From Bacteroidota bacterium (lineage in GTDB: Bacteria; Bacteroidota; Bacteroidia; Chitinophagales; Chitinophagaceae), in assembly GCA_018268075.1 (NCBI GenBank), contig JAFDXH010000057.1, positions 1-33,599 on the forward strand: a DNA stretch of 33,599 bases, in the 5' to 3' direction. The notes beneath the pieces are model-generated. The model ran no database searches and was not told the DNA's origin. It saw only the letters and a list, made by a program, of their open reading frames with translations. Positions 8,846 to 17,253 of the stretch are shown here, one piece after another (positions within the stretch are counted from its first letter, which is position 1; each line of letters starts with the position of its first letter). Both the position numbers and the translations under genes were made by a program.

Positions 8846-9523
8846 TCAGCGCATGAAAAAGTAATACCATACGTAAACTGCGATGGTGGCTATAAGAAGC
8901 GAATCGAAGCGATCTAAAAAGCCCCCATGTCCGGGCATTAAATTACCGCTGTCTTTCACTTTTGCCATTCTTTTTATTTTACTTTCTATCAGGTCGCCAA
9001 TAGATCCGAAAACACCACATAAAAGTGATATCGCTATCCAATCCGTTGTGGTATAAAACCCTGACCACTTACCAGCAATAGAAATAATTACGACACATAA
9101 AATGATCCCACCGATGGTTCCTTCCCAAGTTTTTTTTGGTGAAATTTTAGATATAGGATGTTTGCCAATTAATGAACCCACTATGTAGGCCATCGTATCA
9201 TTGATCCAGATAGAAAAAATTATTCCGCAGGGCAACACTTTTAAAAGAGTACTTTCTTTAATCTCTCTGAAAGGCATGCGCATCAATAACAACAGCGCTA
9301 TTGGCAATGAAATATAAAGTATGCCCAGCCAGATATTTTGCCAATAACTTTCAGGTTTAATTTTTCGTATTAACTTCAAAAATTCACGCCAACACCCCCA
9401 GTGAATGATCATGAATAATATTAAAAAACTCCACTCATTCCATAGCAATCCTGCCAGCATAATGATTACAAACACTACTGCAGTTAATGCTCTTGTTCTA
9501 AAGGTTTGAAGATCAAACGCCAT
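8846..9523 (-). CDS. cdsA: Phosphatidate cytidylyltransferase CdsA
   Basis: Makes CDP-diacylglycerol from CTP and phosphatidic acid, the branch point for phospholipid synthesis. The 225-residue protein has about six or seven membrane segments and the family signature near its end: SKIKRMAKVKDSGNLMPGHG followed by GFLDRFDS. SPKKTWEGTIGG is the second conserved block. It is shorter than the roughly 270 residues common in the family, the missing length being in the first half, but the conserved C-terminal part is intact. ATG 9523 is 8 bases after the CPBP protease gene, so the two are cotranscribed. Confidence 0.9.
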   Translation of the reverse strand: MAFDLQTFRTRALTAVVFVIIMLAGLLWNEWSFLILFMIIHWGCWREFLKLIRKIKPESYWQNIWLGILYISLPIALLLLMRMPFREIKESTLLKVLPCGIIFSIWINDTMAYIVGSLIGKHPISKISPKKTWEGTIGGIILCVVIISIAGKWSGFYTTTDWIAISLLCGVFGSIGDLIESKIKRMAKVKDSGNLMPGHGGFLDRFDSLLIATIAVYVWYYFFMR

Positions 9524-9531
9524 AATAATTT

Positions 9532-10497
9532 TTAAGATTGGCCTGCAATCCAGTCATGAAAATCATTTGGATCTTTGGGTGGTTCATATACAAATTTCTG
9601 TTGTTGTGCTATTGATATCTCTTTTAATTTTTTAAAAGCAAAAACCAAAATGAACAGTGCGGCTAAGCCCAACCATAATGGAAAACTTTGCTCGATATCT
9701 TTTGGTACTTTCTTAATAGACCCAGAGGTTAAATATAGCCCCGTAACCTGTATGCCATTATATAAGAAGTGCACCAGAATGGATAACCACAGGCTGCCTG
9801 TATAGTAAAATATAAGCCCTAAAATAGCGCCCAGTGCGGCTCTTACAAAAAAACCATAATAAGAAAGATGGATAATACTGAAGATGACTGAAGTGAGTAT
9901 GATAGCAAACCATGGGCCTTTGAACCAGCGCATCAGTATATTTTGCAATCCACCTCTGAAGAAAACTTCTTCTACAAGGCCGGGTAATACTCCGATTAGC
10001 AATAGCGAAATGATATATTTTGAAAAAGTATTGATATTGATCAAAGCAGCTTCCTGAGCCTCTCTGTCACTTTCCATTGCCTTGAATTTTAATTCCAGAT
10101 TTTTAGGTATGGGTATCATGTTGGTAAGATCAGCCAATGTACTGGATAAAGGAAAAGTGAAAACTAAAATGATCAGCACCCAAAATAACTGCTTGTAATT
10201 AATAGAAGTTTTAAAACCAATAAACTGGCTCGGGTTTTTATAACAAATAAGCGCAAAGAAATATACTGGTAGAAAAAACATAATAATTGTATCTGCGGCC
10301 TGCATAAGCATGATAGCGTTATAATATTTAGGATTCATCATATCGCTCTGTATAGATAATAAGGGGCGGCCTGTGAGGGCAGACCATATACCAGCCGATA
10401 CTAAGGCGCCAATTATTACACCTGCACCTAAGAGCGCCAAAAATATCCCTAATTGAGAGGGAAAGCTAAAGTTTCTTGAATTCCTGTCAGCGGTCAT
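9532..10497 (-). CDS. CPBP-family intramembrane metalloprotease
   Basis: A 321-residue multi-pass membrane protein with the CPBP (CAAX-processing/bacteriocin-protecting, ABI) motifs: EEVFFRG with E176, E177 and R181, then H210 in IIHLSYYG, and H243 with N247 in HFLYNG. These are the glutamate and histidine residues expected to hold the metal. Seven or eight hydrophobic segments are visible. The natural substrate is unknown for nearly all bacterial members. It is first in a minus-strand unit with cdsA, which starts 8 bases after it. It is divergent from dusB; the 89-base gap contains the 10-base palindrome GTAAATTTAC at 10518-10527. Confidence 0.9.
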   Translation of the reverse strand: MTADRNSRNFSFPSQLGIFLALLGAGVIIGALVSAGIWSALTGRPLLSIQSDMMNPKYYNAIMLMQAADTIIMFFLPVYFFALICYKNPSQFIGFKTSINYKQLFWVLIILVFTFPLSSTLADLTNMIPIPKNLELKFKAMESDREAQEAALININTFSKYIISLLLIGVLPGLVEEVFFRGGLQNILMRWFKGPWFAIILTSVIFSIIHLSYYGFFVRAALGAILGLIFYYTGSLWLSILVHFLYNGIQVTGLYLTSGSIKKVPKDIEQSFPLWLGLAALFILVFAFKKLKEISIAQQQKFVYEPPKDPNDFHDWIAGQS

Positions 10498-10586
10498 TCT
10501 GTTTCTTAATTTAAGTTTGTAAATTTACAGCCCATTTTTTTTACGAAATAAAATATGGAGCTTCTACTCTTTTAAATATTATTTAA

Positions 10587-11624
10587 TTGTTACAAATAGG
10601 AAAAATATCATTACCGGATTTTCCATTATTGCTGGCACCTATGGAAGATGTGAGTGATCCGCCTTTTCGTGCAGTGTGCAAAGATAAAGGCGCACACCTT
10701 ATGTACACAGAATTCATAAGTAGCGAAGGATTGATTCGTGATGCTATAAAGAGCAGGAAGAAACTCGATATTTTTGATTATGAAAAGCCCGTCGGCATTC
10801 AGATATTTGGTGGCGATGAAGATAGTTTGTCTATGGCGGCAAAAATTGTAGATGCCACCAACCCAGATCTGTTGGATATAAATTTTGGTTGCCCTGTAAA
10901 GAAGGTTGCTTGCCGTGGGGCAGGTGCTGGTGTATTGAAAGATGTACCCTTAATGGTAAGGCTTACAGAGGCGGTGGTGAAAAGTACCTCATTGCCGGTG
11001 ACTGTGAAAACCCGTCTAGGGTGGGATGAAGGCTCAAAAAATATAGAAGAGGTAGCGGAGCGCCTGCAGGATATAGGCATACAGGCACTCGCGATACATG
11101 GCCGTACGCGTACGCAAATGTATAAGGGCGTAGCAGACTGGACACTGATAGGAAAAGTAAAAAACAACCCCCGCATTCATATTCCCATTTTTGGAAATGG
11201 AGATATAGACTCTCCGCAGAAGGCATTGGAATATAAAAACCGCTATGGAGTAGATGGTATTATGATAGGCCGCGCCGCCATTGGTTATCCCTGGATATTC
11301 AATGAGATAGCACATTATGTGGCTACCGGCGAAATTTTAGATTCGCCCACAATTGAAGAAAGAGTGGCAGTTTGTAAAAAGCATTTAATCAAATCTGTAG
11401 AGTGGAAAGGGCCTGTAGTAGGCATTAATGAAATGCGTAGGCATTACACCAATTATTTAAAAGGTATGCCCAATATTAAAGAATACCGGAGCAAGTTGGT
11501 TACCAACCCCCATGTGGAAGAGATACTGGAAGTGCTTGATGAAATAGTTGTACACTATGCCGGCTTTCAATTTGAAAAGACACCCATTGAATTGATTAAT
11601 TATCATGAAAAGTGCCCGGTATAA
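10587..11624 (+). CDS. dusB: tRNA-dihydrouridine synthase, DusB type
   Basis: A 345-residue flavoenzyme that reduces uridines in tRNA to dihydrouridine using FMN and NADPH. The N-terminal LLLAPMEDVSDPPFR is the Dus signature. The catalytic cysteine is C102 in NFGCPVKK, followed by the RGAGAGVL loop. FMN-phosphate-binding pieces are IFGNGDI and GIMIGRAAIGYPW. The C-terminal helical domain is present and extends past the usual end. The frame has no suitable ATG; TTG 10587 gives an N-terminus (LQIGKISLPDFPL) aligned with relatives. tadA follows 33 bases downstream, so two tRNA-modification genes are adjacent. Confidence 0.92.
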   Translation: MLQIGKISLPDFPLLLAPMEDVSDPPFRAVCKDKGAHLMYTEFISSEGLIRDAIKSRKKLDIFDYEKPVGIQIFGGDEDSLSMAAKIVDATNPDLLDINFGCPVKKVACRGAGAGVLKDVPLMVRLTEAVVKSTSLPVTVKTRLGWDEGSKNIEEVAERLQDIGIQALAIHGRTRTQMYKGVADWTLIGKVKNNPRIHIPIFGNGDIDSPQKALEYKNRYGVDGIMIGRAAIGYPWIFNEIAHYVATGEILDSPTIEERVAVCKKHLIKSVEWKGPVVGINEMRRHYTNYLKGMPNIKEYRSKLVTNPHVEEILEVLDEIVVHYAGFQFEKTPIELINYHEKCPV

Positions 11625-11657
11625 TTTTCTATTCTAATTTTTTTTTCAAATTTACAC

Positions 11658-12101
11658 ATGATCTTTTCAGACGATTATTTTATGGATCAGGCGCTTAAAG
11701 AAGCAGTAAGGGCGCTTGAAAAAGACGAAGTACCCATAGGAGCGGTAATCGTAATCAAAGATAAAATTATAGCCCGTGGGTACAATCAGGTAGAGTTATT
11801 AAATGATGCTACGGCGCACGCAGAAATCATTGCACTTACCGCTGCCTTTAATGCGATGGGGGCAAAGTATTTACCAGATGCCACCATATACATCACTATA
11901 GAGCCTTGTACTATGTGCTGTGGAGCACTTTATTGGAGTAAAATTGGTAGGGTAGTATATGGCGGCAAAGATTTGAAACATGGCGGCATTTCCCTACATC
12001 CACATGAAAATTTATTGCATCCCAAAACGCTCTTAACGAGCGGTATTAAGGATAGCGAATGTATATCGCTTTTGAAAAATTTTTTCAAGGCAAAAAGATA
12101 A
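11658..12101 (+). CDS. tadA: tRNA-specific adenosine deaminase TadA
   Basis: A 147-residue zinc deaminase converting A34 to inosine in the tRNA-Arg anticodon. The active site is complete: H54-A-E56 in ATAHAEIIAL, and P83-C84-T-M-C87 in EPCTMCCGAL, where H54, C84 and C87 bind zinc and E56 shuttles protons. The VYGGKDLKHGG segment and the C-terminal helix (LLKNFFKAKR) fit TadA better than a guanine or cytosine deaminase. It starts at ATG 11658. It follows dusB on the same strand. No clear terminator separates it from the superoxide dismutase 143 bases downstream. Confidence 0.92.
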   Translation: MIFSDDYFMDQALKEAVRALEKDEVPIGAVIVIKDKIIARGYNQVELLNDATAHAEIIALTAAFNAMGAKYLPDATIYITIEPCTMCCGALYWSKIGRVVYGGKDLKHGGISLHPHENLLHPKTLLTSGIKDSECISLLKNFFKAKR

Positions 12102-12244
12102 AGTGCAGCACTCAACTTTTCTAAATGGCTTAGAATTTGTGAATGGAGATATTGGTAACAATTTCCAATCTGGTAATTACAAATAAAATAATAGATTGTA
12201 AATTTGACCTATTCGTTATTTTTTCATTTATAAACAATTATATC

Positions 12245-12847
12245 ATGGCTTTTACATTACCGCCTCTCCCTTATGGCTACGAGGCATTGGAACCCCACAT
12301 TGATAAGCTTACCATGCAAATACATCATGATAAGCATCATCAGGCTTATGTGGACAATTTGAACAAAGCAATCGCAGGAACTGAAAATGAAAATAAGTCC
12401 CTTGAAGAATTAGTGAAACATGCCGGAACCCTTTCTGCTGCTATCCGCAATAATGGCGGAGGCCACTGGAACCATAGTTTTTTCTGGGAAATTCTTTCGC
12501 CAAATGGTGGCGGAAACCCCACAGGAAGTGTAGCCAAAGCTATAGATGATGCATTTGGTAGTTTTGAAGCTATGCAGGAAAAGTTCAACGCAGCAGGTGC
12601 CGGCCGGTTTGGAAGTGGCTGGGCATGGTTGGGGAATGTAGATGGCAAGCTTACTATTTGCTCTACACCTAATCAGGACAATCCATTGATGGATGTAGCC
12701 GAATGCAAATGCCAGCCTGTTTTAGGGTGCGATGTTTGGGAGCATGCTTATTATTTAAAGTATCAAAATAAAAGAGCAGACTACCTCAAGGCTTTTTGGA
12801 ATGTAGTGAATTGGAAAAAGGTGAATGAGCTTTTTGAAAAAAAATAA
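12245..12847 (+). CDS. Superoxide dismutase, Fe/Mn type
   Basis: A 200-residue cytoplasmic dismutase. The frame is open further upstream, but ATG 12245 gives the standard N-terminus [20 protein letters not shown]. Metal ligands are visible: H27 (MQIHHDKHH), H77 (WNHSFFW), and the aspartate and histidine of DVWEHAYY. The GSGWAWL and [11 protein letters not shown] segments complete the family pattern. Iron and manganese forms cannot be separated with confidence by eye, so no symbol is given. A TAnnTTTG match lies at 12199-12206 (TAAATTTG), 38 bases before the start, but without a good upstream TTTG. A bidirectional terminator follows. Confidence 0.95.
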   Translation: MAFTLPPLPYGYEALEPHIDKLTMQIHHDKHHQAYVDNLNKAIAGTENENKSLEELVKHAGTLSAAIRNNGGGHWNHSFFWEILSPNGGGNPTGSVAKAIDDAFGSFEAMQEKFNAAGAGRFGSGWAWLGNVDGKLTICSTPNQDNPLMDVAECKCQPVLGCDVWEHAYYLKYQNKRADYLKAFWNVVNWKKVNELFEKK

Positions 12848-12891
12848 TTTGCAAAAATGATTCCTCCAAAATGAGGGAGGTATTCTATTAA

Positions 12892-12935
12892 ATTGAAAAA
12901 AATCCGCGATGAAATTTCTTTGCGGATTTTTTTTG
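12892..12935. terminator. Bidirectional terminator between superoxide dismutase and yidD
   Basis: AATCCGC (12901-12907) pairs with GCGGATT (12922-12928), flanked by an A run before and a T run after, so it can stop transcription from either side. A smaller hairpin, CCTCC/GGAGG at 12863-12880, lies just upstream. Confidence 0.8.
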
Positions 12936-12977
12936 ATAAAAACGTGTATTCTTTTTGAATGTATTTTTTATAATCAT

Positions 12978-13208
12978 TTAGGGCACTGGGTCATGTCCAT
13001 GCCCGCCCCAAGGATTACATCTAACAATGCGCTTAACTGTGAGCCACAGCCCTTTTACCGGGCCATATTTTTTAAATGCTTCCAGCCCATATTGTGAGCA
13101 GGTAGGTGTAAACCTGCACGACGGGCCAAGCCAAGGCGAAATAACCCATTGATAGATTTTAATAATTAATATAAATGGGAATGCAAAAATTCGGTTCAGG
13201 GTCTTCAC
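12978..13208 (-). CDS. yidD: Membrane protein insertion efficiency factor YidD
   Basis: A 76-residue protein of the YidD family, thought to help YidC insert inner-membrane proteins. It shows the whole signature: [20 protein letters not shown] with its two cysteines, then the [10 protein letters not shown] helix, the tryptophan/arginine segment and [14 protein letters not shown] at the end. An amphipathic N-terminal helix ([14 protein letters not shown]) is expected to hold it to the membrane. In many bacteria yidD lies between rnpA and yidC, but here it stands alone, convergent with superoxide dismutase. Confidence 0.95.
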   Translation of the reverse strand: MKTLNRIFAFPFILIIKIYQWVISPWLGPSCRFTPTCSQYGLEAFKKYGPVKGLWLTVKRIVRCNPWGGHGHDPVP

Positions 13209-13233
13209 ATTTATAAAGATAAACCATTAAAAA

Positions 13234-13257
13234 CTTACCGGATTCGGTAGTGTTTTT
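13234..13257. terminator. Possible small terminator between the DoxX-like gene and yidD
   Basis: TACCG (13236-13240) and CGGTA (13245-13249) form a 5-pair stem with a 4-base loop. On the plus strand a T run follows (13253-13258), and on the minus strand a run of five T follows. It would best serve the minus-strand DoxX-like gene. The stem is short. Confidence 0.35.
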
Positions 13258-13412
13258 TGTCTGGCAGAAAGTGTGGTTTCTTATATAAATTTTAAAAAAA
13301 ACTGAATCATTTTTCTTTAAAATATTCAGCCATATTTATTAATAAGAAAAGACGCCTGCCCTTGCCAGCGATATTTGAGAGTGGGGAGCAATGTGAAAAG
13401 ATCTGTAATATT

Positions 13413-13799
13413 TCACCATTTCCTTTCCCGTGATATGTCAGCAATTACTATGGCCGCCATAGCGAGGCCCGAATCTTTAAGTAAATTGGTTATATACATC
13501 ATTTTGGTATTAAGGGCGGCTGCATGTATTATACCAGGCACATCCATAGTAAAGACAATAATCAGTAGCAGGGCTGCCAGCAGATAGCCCGCCAGCTTAG
13601 CATACCGATCAATGATAAATGCTATTGCGGCTAATAAAAAACCGGCTCCACTTATATATACCATCACTATTGGTGCAGGCAAAAATGTAGGAACTATGGA
13701 GGCCATTTCTTTAGCGTGTAAAAAATGATTAGCACCAAAAAAGCCCATAATGCAGGCAAATAGAATGATGGCCAGGCGGGTAGAAATAAAATTTTTCAT
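13413..13799 (-). CDS. DoxX-like small membrane protein
   Basis: A 128-residue protein with four hydrophobic segments (roughly residues 7-24, 40-62, 68-86 and 104-120). The arrangement and phrases FACIMGFFGANHFL, VMVYISGAGFLLAAIAFIID and YLLAALLLIIVFTMD fit the DoxX/DoxD-like family of small four-helix membrane proteins, whose biochemical role is mostly unknown. It ends in a short basic tail (SRERKW). It is transcribed toward yidD with 204 bases between them, and is divergent from atpB. The family call is by pattern rather than by a decisive motif. Confidence 0.6.
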   Translation of the reverse strand: MKNFISTRLAIILFACIMGFFGANHFLHAKEMASIVPTFLPAPIVMVYISGAGFLLAAIAFIIDRYAKLAGYLLAALLLIIVFTMDVPGIIHAAALNTKMMYITNLLKDSGLAMAAIVIADISRERKW

Positions 13800-13925
13800 A
13801 AAATAGATTGAAGGTAAATGATGAAAGAACTCATTTTATTTGGCATGAGGTAGCACAATATAATTAATAGTATTAATTGTTGGAATGAATAATCTGTTTT
13901 GTCACAATAAAATTATCGCCATCTG

Positions 13926-13956
13926 TTTGCTAAACTGGGTAAACCCCTTATCTTTG
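13926..13956 (+). promoter_or_regulatory. Bacteroidota-type promoter of the atpBEFH unit
   Basis: TTTG at 13926-13929, a 19-base spacer, then TATCTTTG at 13949-13956. This is a full match to the TTTG-N19-TAnnTTTG pattern of the Bacteroidota primary sigma factor. Transcription would begin near 13962, about 14 bases before the atpB ATG. Confidence 0.8.
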
Positions 13957-13975
13957 CGCCAAATTTCGAATAATT

Positions 13976-15354
<1,379 letters not shown>

Positions 15355-15365
15355 GCGTAAACTTT

Positions 15366-15407
15366 TACTGCATCTGAAGCACAGGGCGGGGGATGCAGTA
15401 TTTTTTA
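15366..15407 (+). terminator. Terminator/attenuator between atpE and atpF
   Basis: TACTGCATC (15366-15374) and GATGCAGTA (15392-15400) form a perfect 9-pair stem with a 17-base loop, followed directly by a run of six T. It has the form of an intrinsic terminator inside the atp transcription unit. Confidence 0.75.
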
Positions 15408-15416
15408 TTAAAACTT

Positions 15417-15451
15417 TGAATGTGAAAGCTGGAAAATTTTGCTCACATTCA
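15417..15451 (+). other. Second hairpin between atpE and atpF
   Basis: TGAATGTGA (15417-15425) and TCACATTCA (15443-15451) form a second perfect 9-pair stem just after the first. It is followed by an AT-rich stretch but no clean T run, so it may protect or process the RNA rather than end it. Confidence 0.6.
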
Positions 15452-15482
15452 TCTATTTATAATTAATAATTTTTAATTTCAG

Positions 15483-15977
15483 ATGGAATTATTACTCCCT
15501 AAATTAGGCTTGATATTCTGGACGCTTATTGCCTTTGGAATTACTTTATGGATATTGAGAAAATTTGCATGGAAGCCCATACTCAGTTCATTGGACGAGC
15601 GTGAAAAAAATATCTCTGATTCGATACTCAGTGCTGAAAATGTGCGGAAAGAAATGAGCCAATTAAAAAGTGAAAATGAAGCTTTATTGGCTAAGGCGCG
15701 CGAAGAGAGAGCAACGATGATGAGAGAAGCCAAAGAAACAAGAGACAAAATAATTGAAGATGCCAAGGAGCAGGCGCGTTTGGAAACAAATAAAATTGTA
15801 GCTGACGCTCAAAGCGTGATCAATCAACAAAAAATGGCTGCTATTACCGACCTGAAAAATCAGGTAGGTAATCTGGTAATAGAAGTAAGTGAAAAAGTGC
15901 TTCGCCGTGAATTGGGAAATAAGGAAGAACAGGAAAAGTACATACAGCAGCTATCTCAAAATATTGAATTAAACTAA
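15483..15977 (+). CDS. atpF: F-type ATP synthase subunit b
   Basis: A 164-residue stator stalk subunit. A single N-terminal membrane helix (LGLIFWTLIAFGITLWILRKF, residues 8-28) is followed by KPILSSLDEREKNI and a long, highly charged coiled-coil that runs nearly to the end, with the late LVIEVSEKVLRRELG motif that contacts the delta subunit. Length and order match Bacteroidota subunit b. Start ATG 15483 lies 31 bases after the second intergenic hairpin. atpH follows after 8 bases. Confidence 0.95.
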   Translation: MELLLPKLGLIFWTLIAFGITLWILRKFAWKPILSSLDEREKNISDSILSAENVRKEMSQLKSENEALLAKAREERATMMREAKETRDKIIEDAKEQARLETNKIVADAQSVINQQKMAAITDLKNQVGNLVIEVSEKVLRRELGNKEEQEKYIQQLSQNIELN

Positions 15978-15985
15978 AAAATAAG

Positions 15986-16549
15986 ATGTTTAATCCACGA
16001 CTTTCTCAGCGGTATGCTAAAAGCCTACTTGATTTATCTGACAGTTTAAAAAAGTTGGATGAAGTACGTAATGATATGGTTTTTCTAAACTCCATTATTA
16101 AAAGTAGTCGAGAATTTCAGGTAATGCTGAGCAGCCCTGTAATAAAATCTGATAAGAAATATAAAATTCTTTCGGCTGTTACTAAAGGTAATTTGTCTGA
16201 AATAAGTAGCACCTTTATTAAACTTCTTTGTACCAAAAACAGAGAATCTAATTTGCCGGAAATTGTTCGCTCTTTTCTGGATCAATACAATGTAAAGATG
16301 GGATTGCACTCGGCTACGCTTACTACTGCCACACCCATCAGCGATGAACTTGCTTCAACTTTCAAGAAAAAAATTCAGGCTGCTTCTTCATTTGAACACC
16401 TGGAACTGAACACTAAAGTAGATGAAAGCCTCATAGGCGGGTTTGTGTTGGAGGTAGAAGGTAAGCTGGTAGATGCAAGCATACTACGCGATCTTAATGA
16501 TGTGAAAAAGCAATTTGCTAACAACGATTACATTCACAAATTGCGTTAG
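15986..16549 (+). CDS. atpH: F-type ATP synthase subunit delta
   Basis: A 187-residue subunit joining the F1 head to the peripheral stalk. The N-terminal helical domain begins NPRLSQRYAKSLLDLS, matching the family's RYAxALL pattern. The C-terminal domain has the LTTATPISDELASTFKKKI strand and helix and the conserved VDESLIGGFVLEVEGKLVDASI block. It is the last gene of this unit. The next gene, on the opposite strand, ends 27 bases away. A 6-pair stem without T-tract (16540-16561) overlaps the stop codon. In related organisms atpA and atpG would be expected here. Confidence 0.94.
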   Translation: MFNPRLSQRYAKSLLDLSDSLKKLDEVRNDMVFLNSIIKSSREFQVMLSSPVIKSDKKYKILSAVTKGNLSEISSTFIKLLCTKNRESNLPEIVRSFLDQYNVKMGLHSATLTTATPISDELASTFKKKIQAASSFEHLELNTKVDESLIGGFVLEVEGKLVDASILRDLNDVKKQFANNDYIHKLR

Positions 16550-16576
16550 GCATACCGCAATCGTTCAGGGATATTA

Positions 16577-17059
16577 TTAGTAGGTTGGCAATTCGGACAG
16601 TTCTATCCAATCTGTTATTTTCTGCTCAAACACTTTTCCCTGATATTTTCCTTTTAGGATAATGGTATCTATCTGGTACTCACTATTCGTTTTCAATGAT
16701 ATTGGAGCAATTTCTATTCGCCAGAGAAAATTATTTTTATCCGGTTGTGCCATTACTTTTTCATTAGTTTTAAAATTAATGCCCGCTAAATAAGGCTGAC
16801 TACTTACCAATTGCTGAGTCACCACATATTCAGATTTATCCAAAAGCGCCTTTTCCAAATGGAGATCCTTTGAAGTAGTCTCTAAATAAACTACTGGAAT
16901 TATATTTTTACCATTTAGTTCATTTCCCGAATCATCTACGGCTATATTACCCGGATTATGCACAGTATAGGTAGCTATCATTTTTTTTGAAATAGAGTGC
17001 ACTTGTGCACATGAAAAAAATTGTACACATAATAAGACGTAGAGTAAAAGGACCTTCAT
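16577..17059 (-). CDS. Uncharacterised exported protein or lipoprotein
   Basis: Not recognised. The frame is open up to 17137, but ATG 17059 is preferred because it starts a clear signal sequence (MKVLLLYVLLCVQFFSCAQ), giving about 160 residues. The cysteine after FFS may be a lipidated residue, though the lipobox is imperfect. The rest is a mixed strand pattern without a known motif; one phrase, KMIATYTVHNPGNIAVD, suggests a beta-sandwich-like start. A poor promoter match (TTGG, 20 bases, TACAATTG) lies upstream in the minus direction and favours the shorter form. It sits on the opposite strand inside the interrupted atp locus, convergent with atpH. Confidence 0.6.
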   Translation of the reverse strand: MKVLLLYVLLCVQFFSCAQVHSISKKMIATYTVHNPGNIAVDDSGNELNGKNIIPVVYLETTSKDLHLEKALLDKSEYVVTQQLVSSQPYLAGINFKTNEKVMAQPDKNNFLWRIEIAPISLKTNSEYQIDTIILKGKYQGKVFEQKITDWIELSELPTY

Positions 17060-17198
17060 ATAAATATTTGTTGAAATCAATTGTATTAAAATTAAACCAA
17101 TCTGTCCAATATTTGAAGCTGATTTTTTTGTTCGCAATTTGTACTTGATTAACTCTTATCAAAGAAAAGAGGATAGAAGTTATACCGAATGGTATTTT

Positions 17199-17234
17199 AA
17201 AACAGAAAGACCACCCAAATGAGTGGCCTTTCTG
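17199..17234 (-). terminator. Terminator of the large secreted-protein gene
   Basis: In the minus-strand RNA the arms 17223-17234 and 17203-17214 pair over 12 bases, including one G-U pair, with an 8-base loop and then UUUU. It begins 20 bases after the stop codon at 17254. Confidence 0.8.
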
Positions 17235-17253
17235 AATTTTATAGTATTTCCGG

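Noticed and set aside
12143-12244. N-terminal extension of superoxide dismutase
   Set aside because: The extra 34 residues have no signal-peptide charge pattern, and the standard N-terminus begins exactly at ATG 12245.
16540-16561. Hairpin ATTGCG/CGCAAT at the atpH stop as a terminator
   Set aside because: The stem is short and no T-tract follows on either strand.
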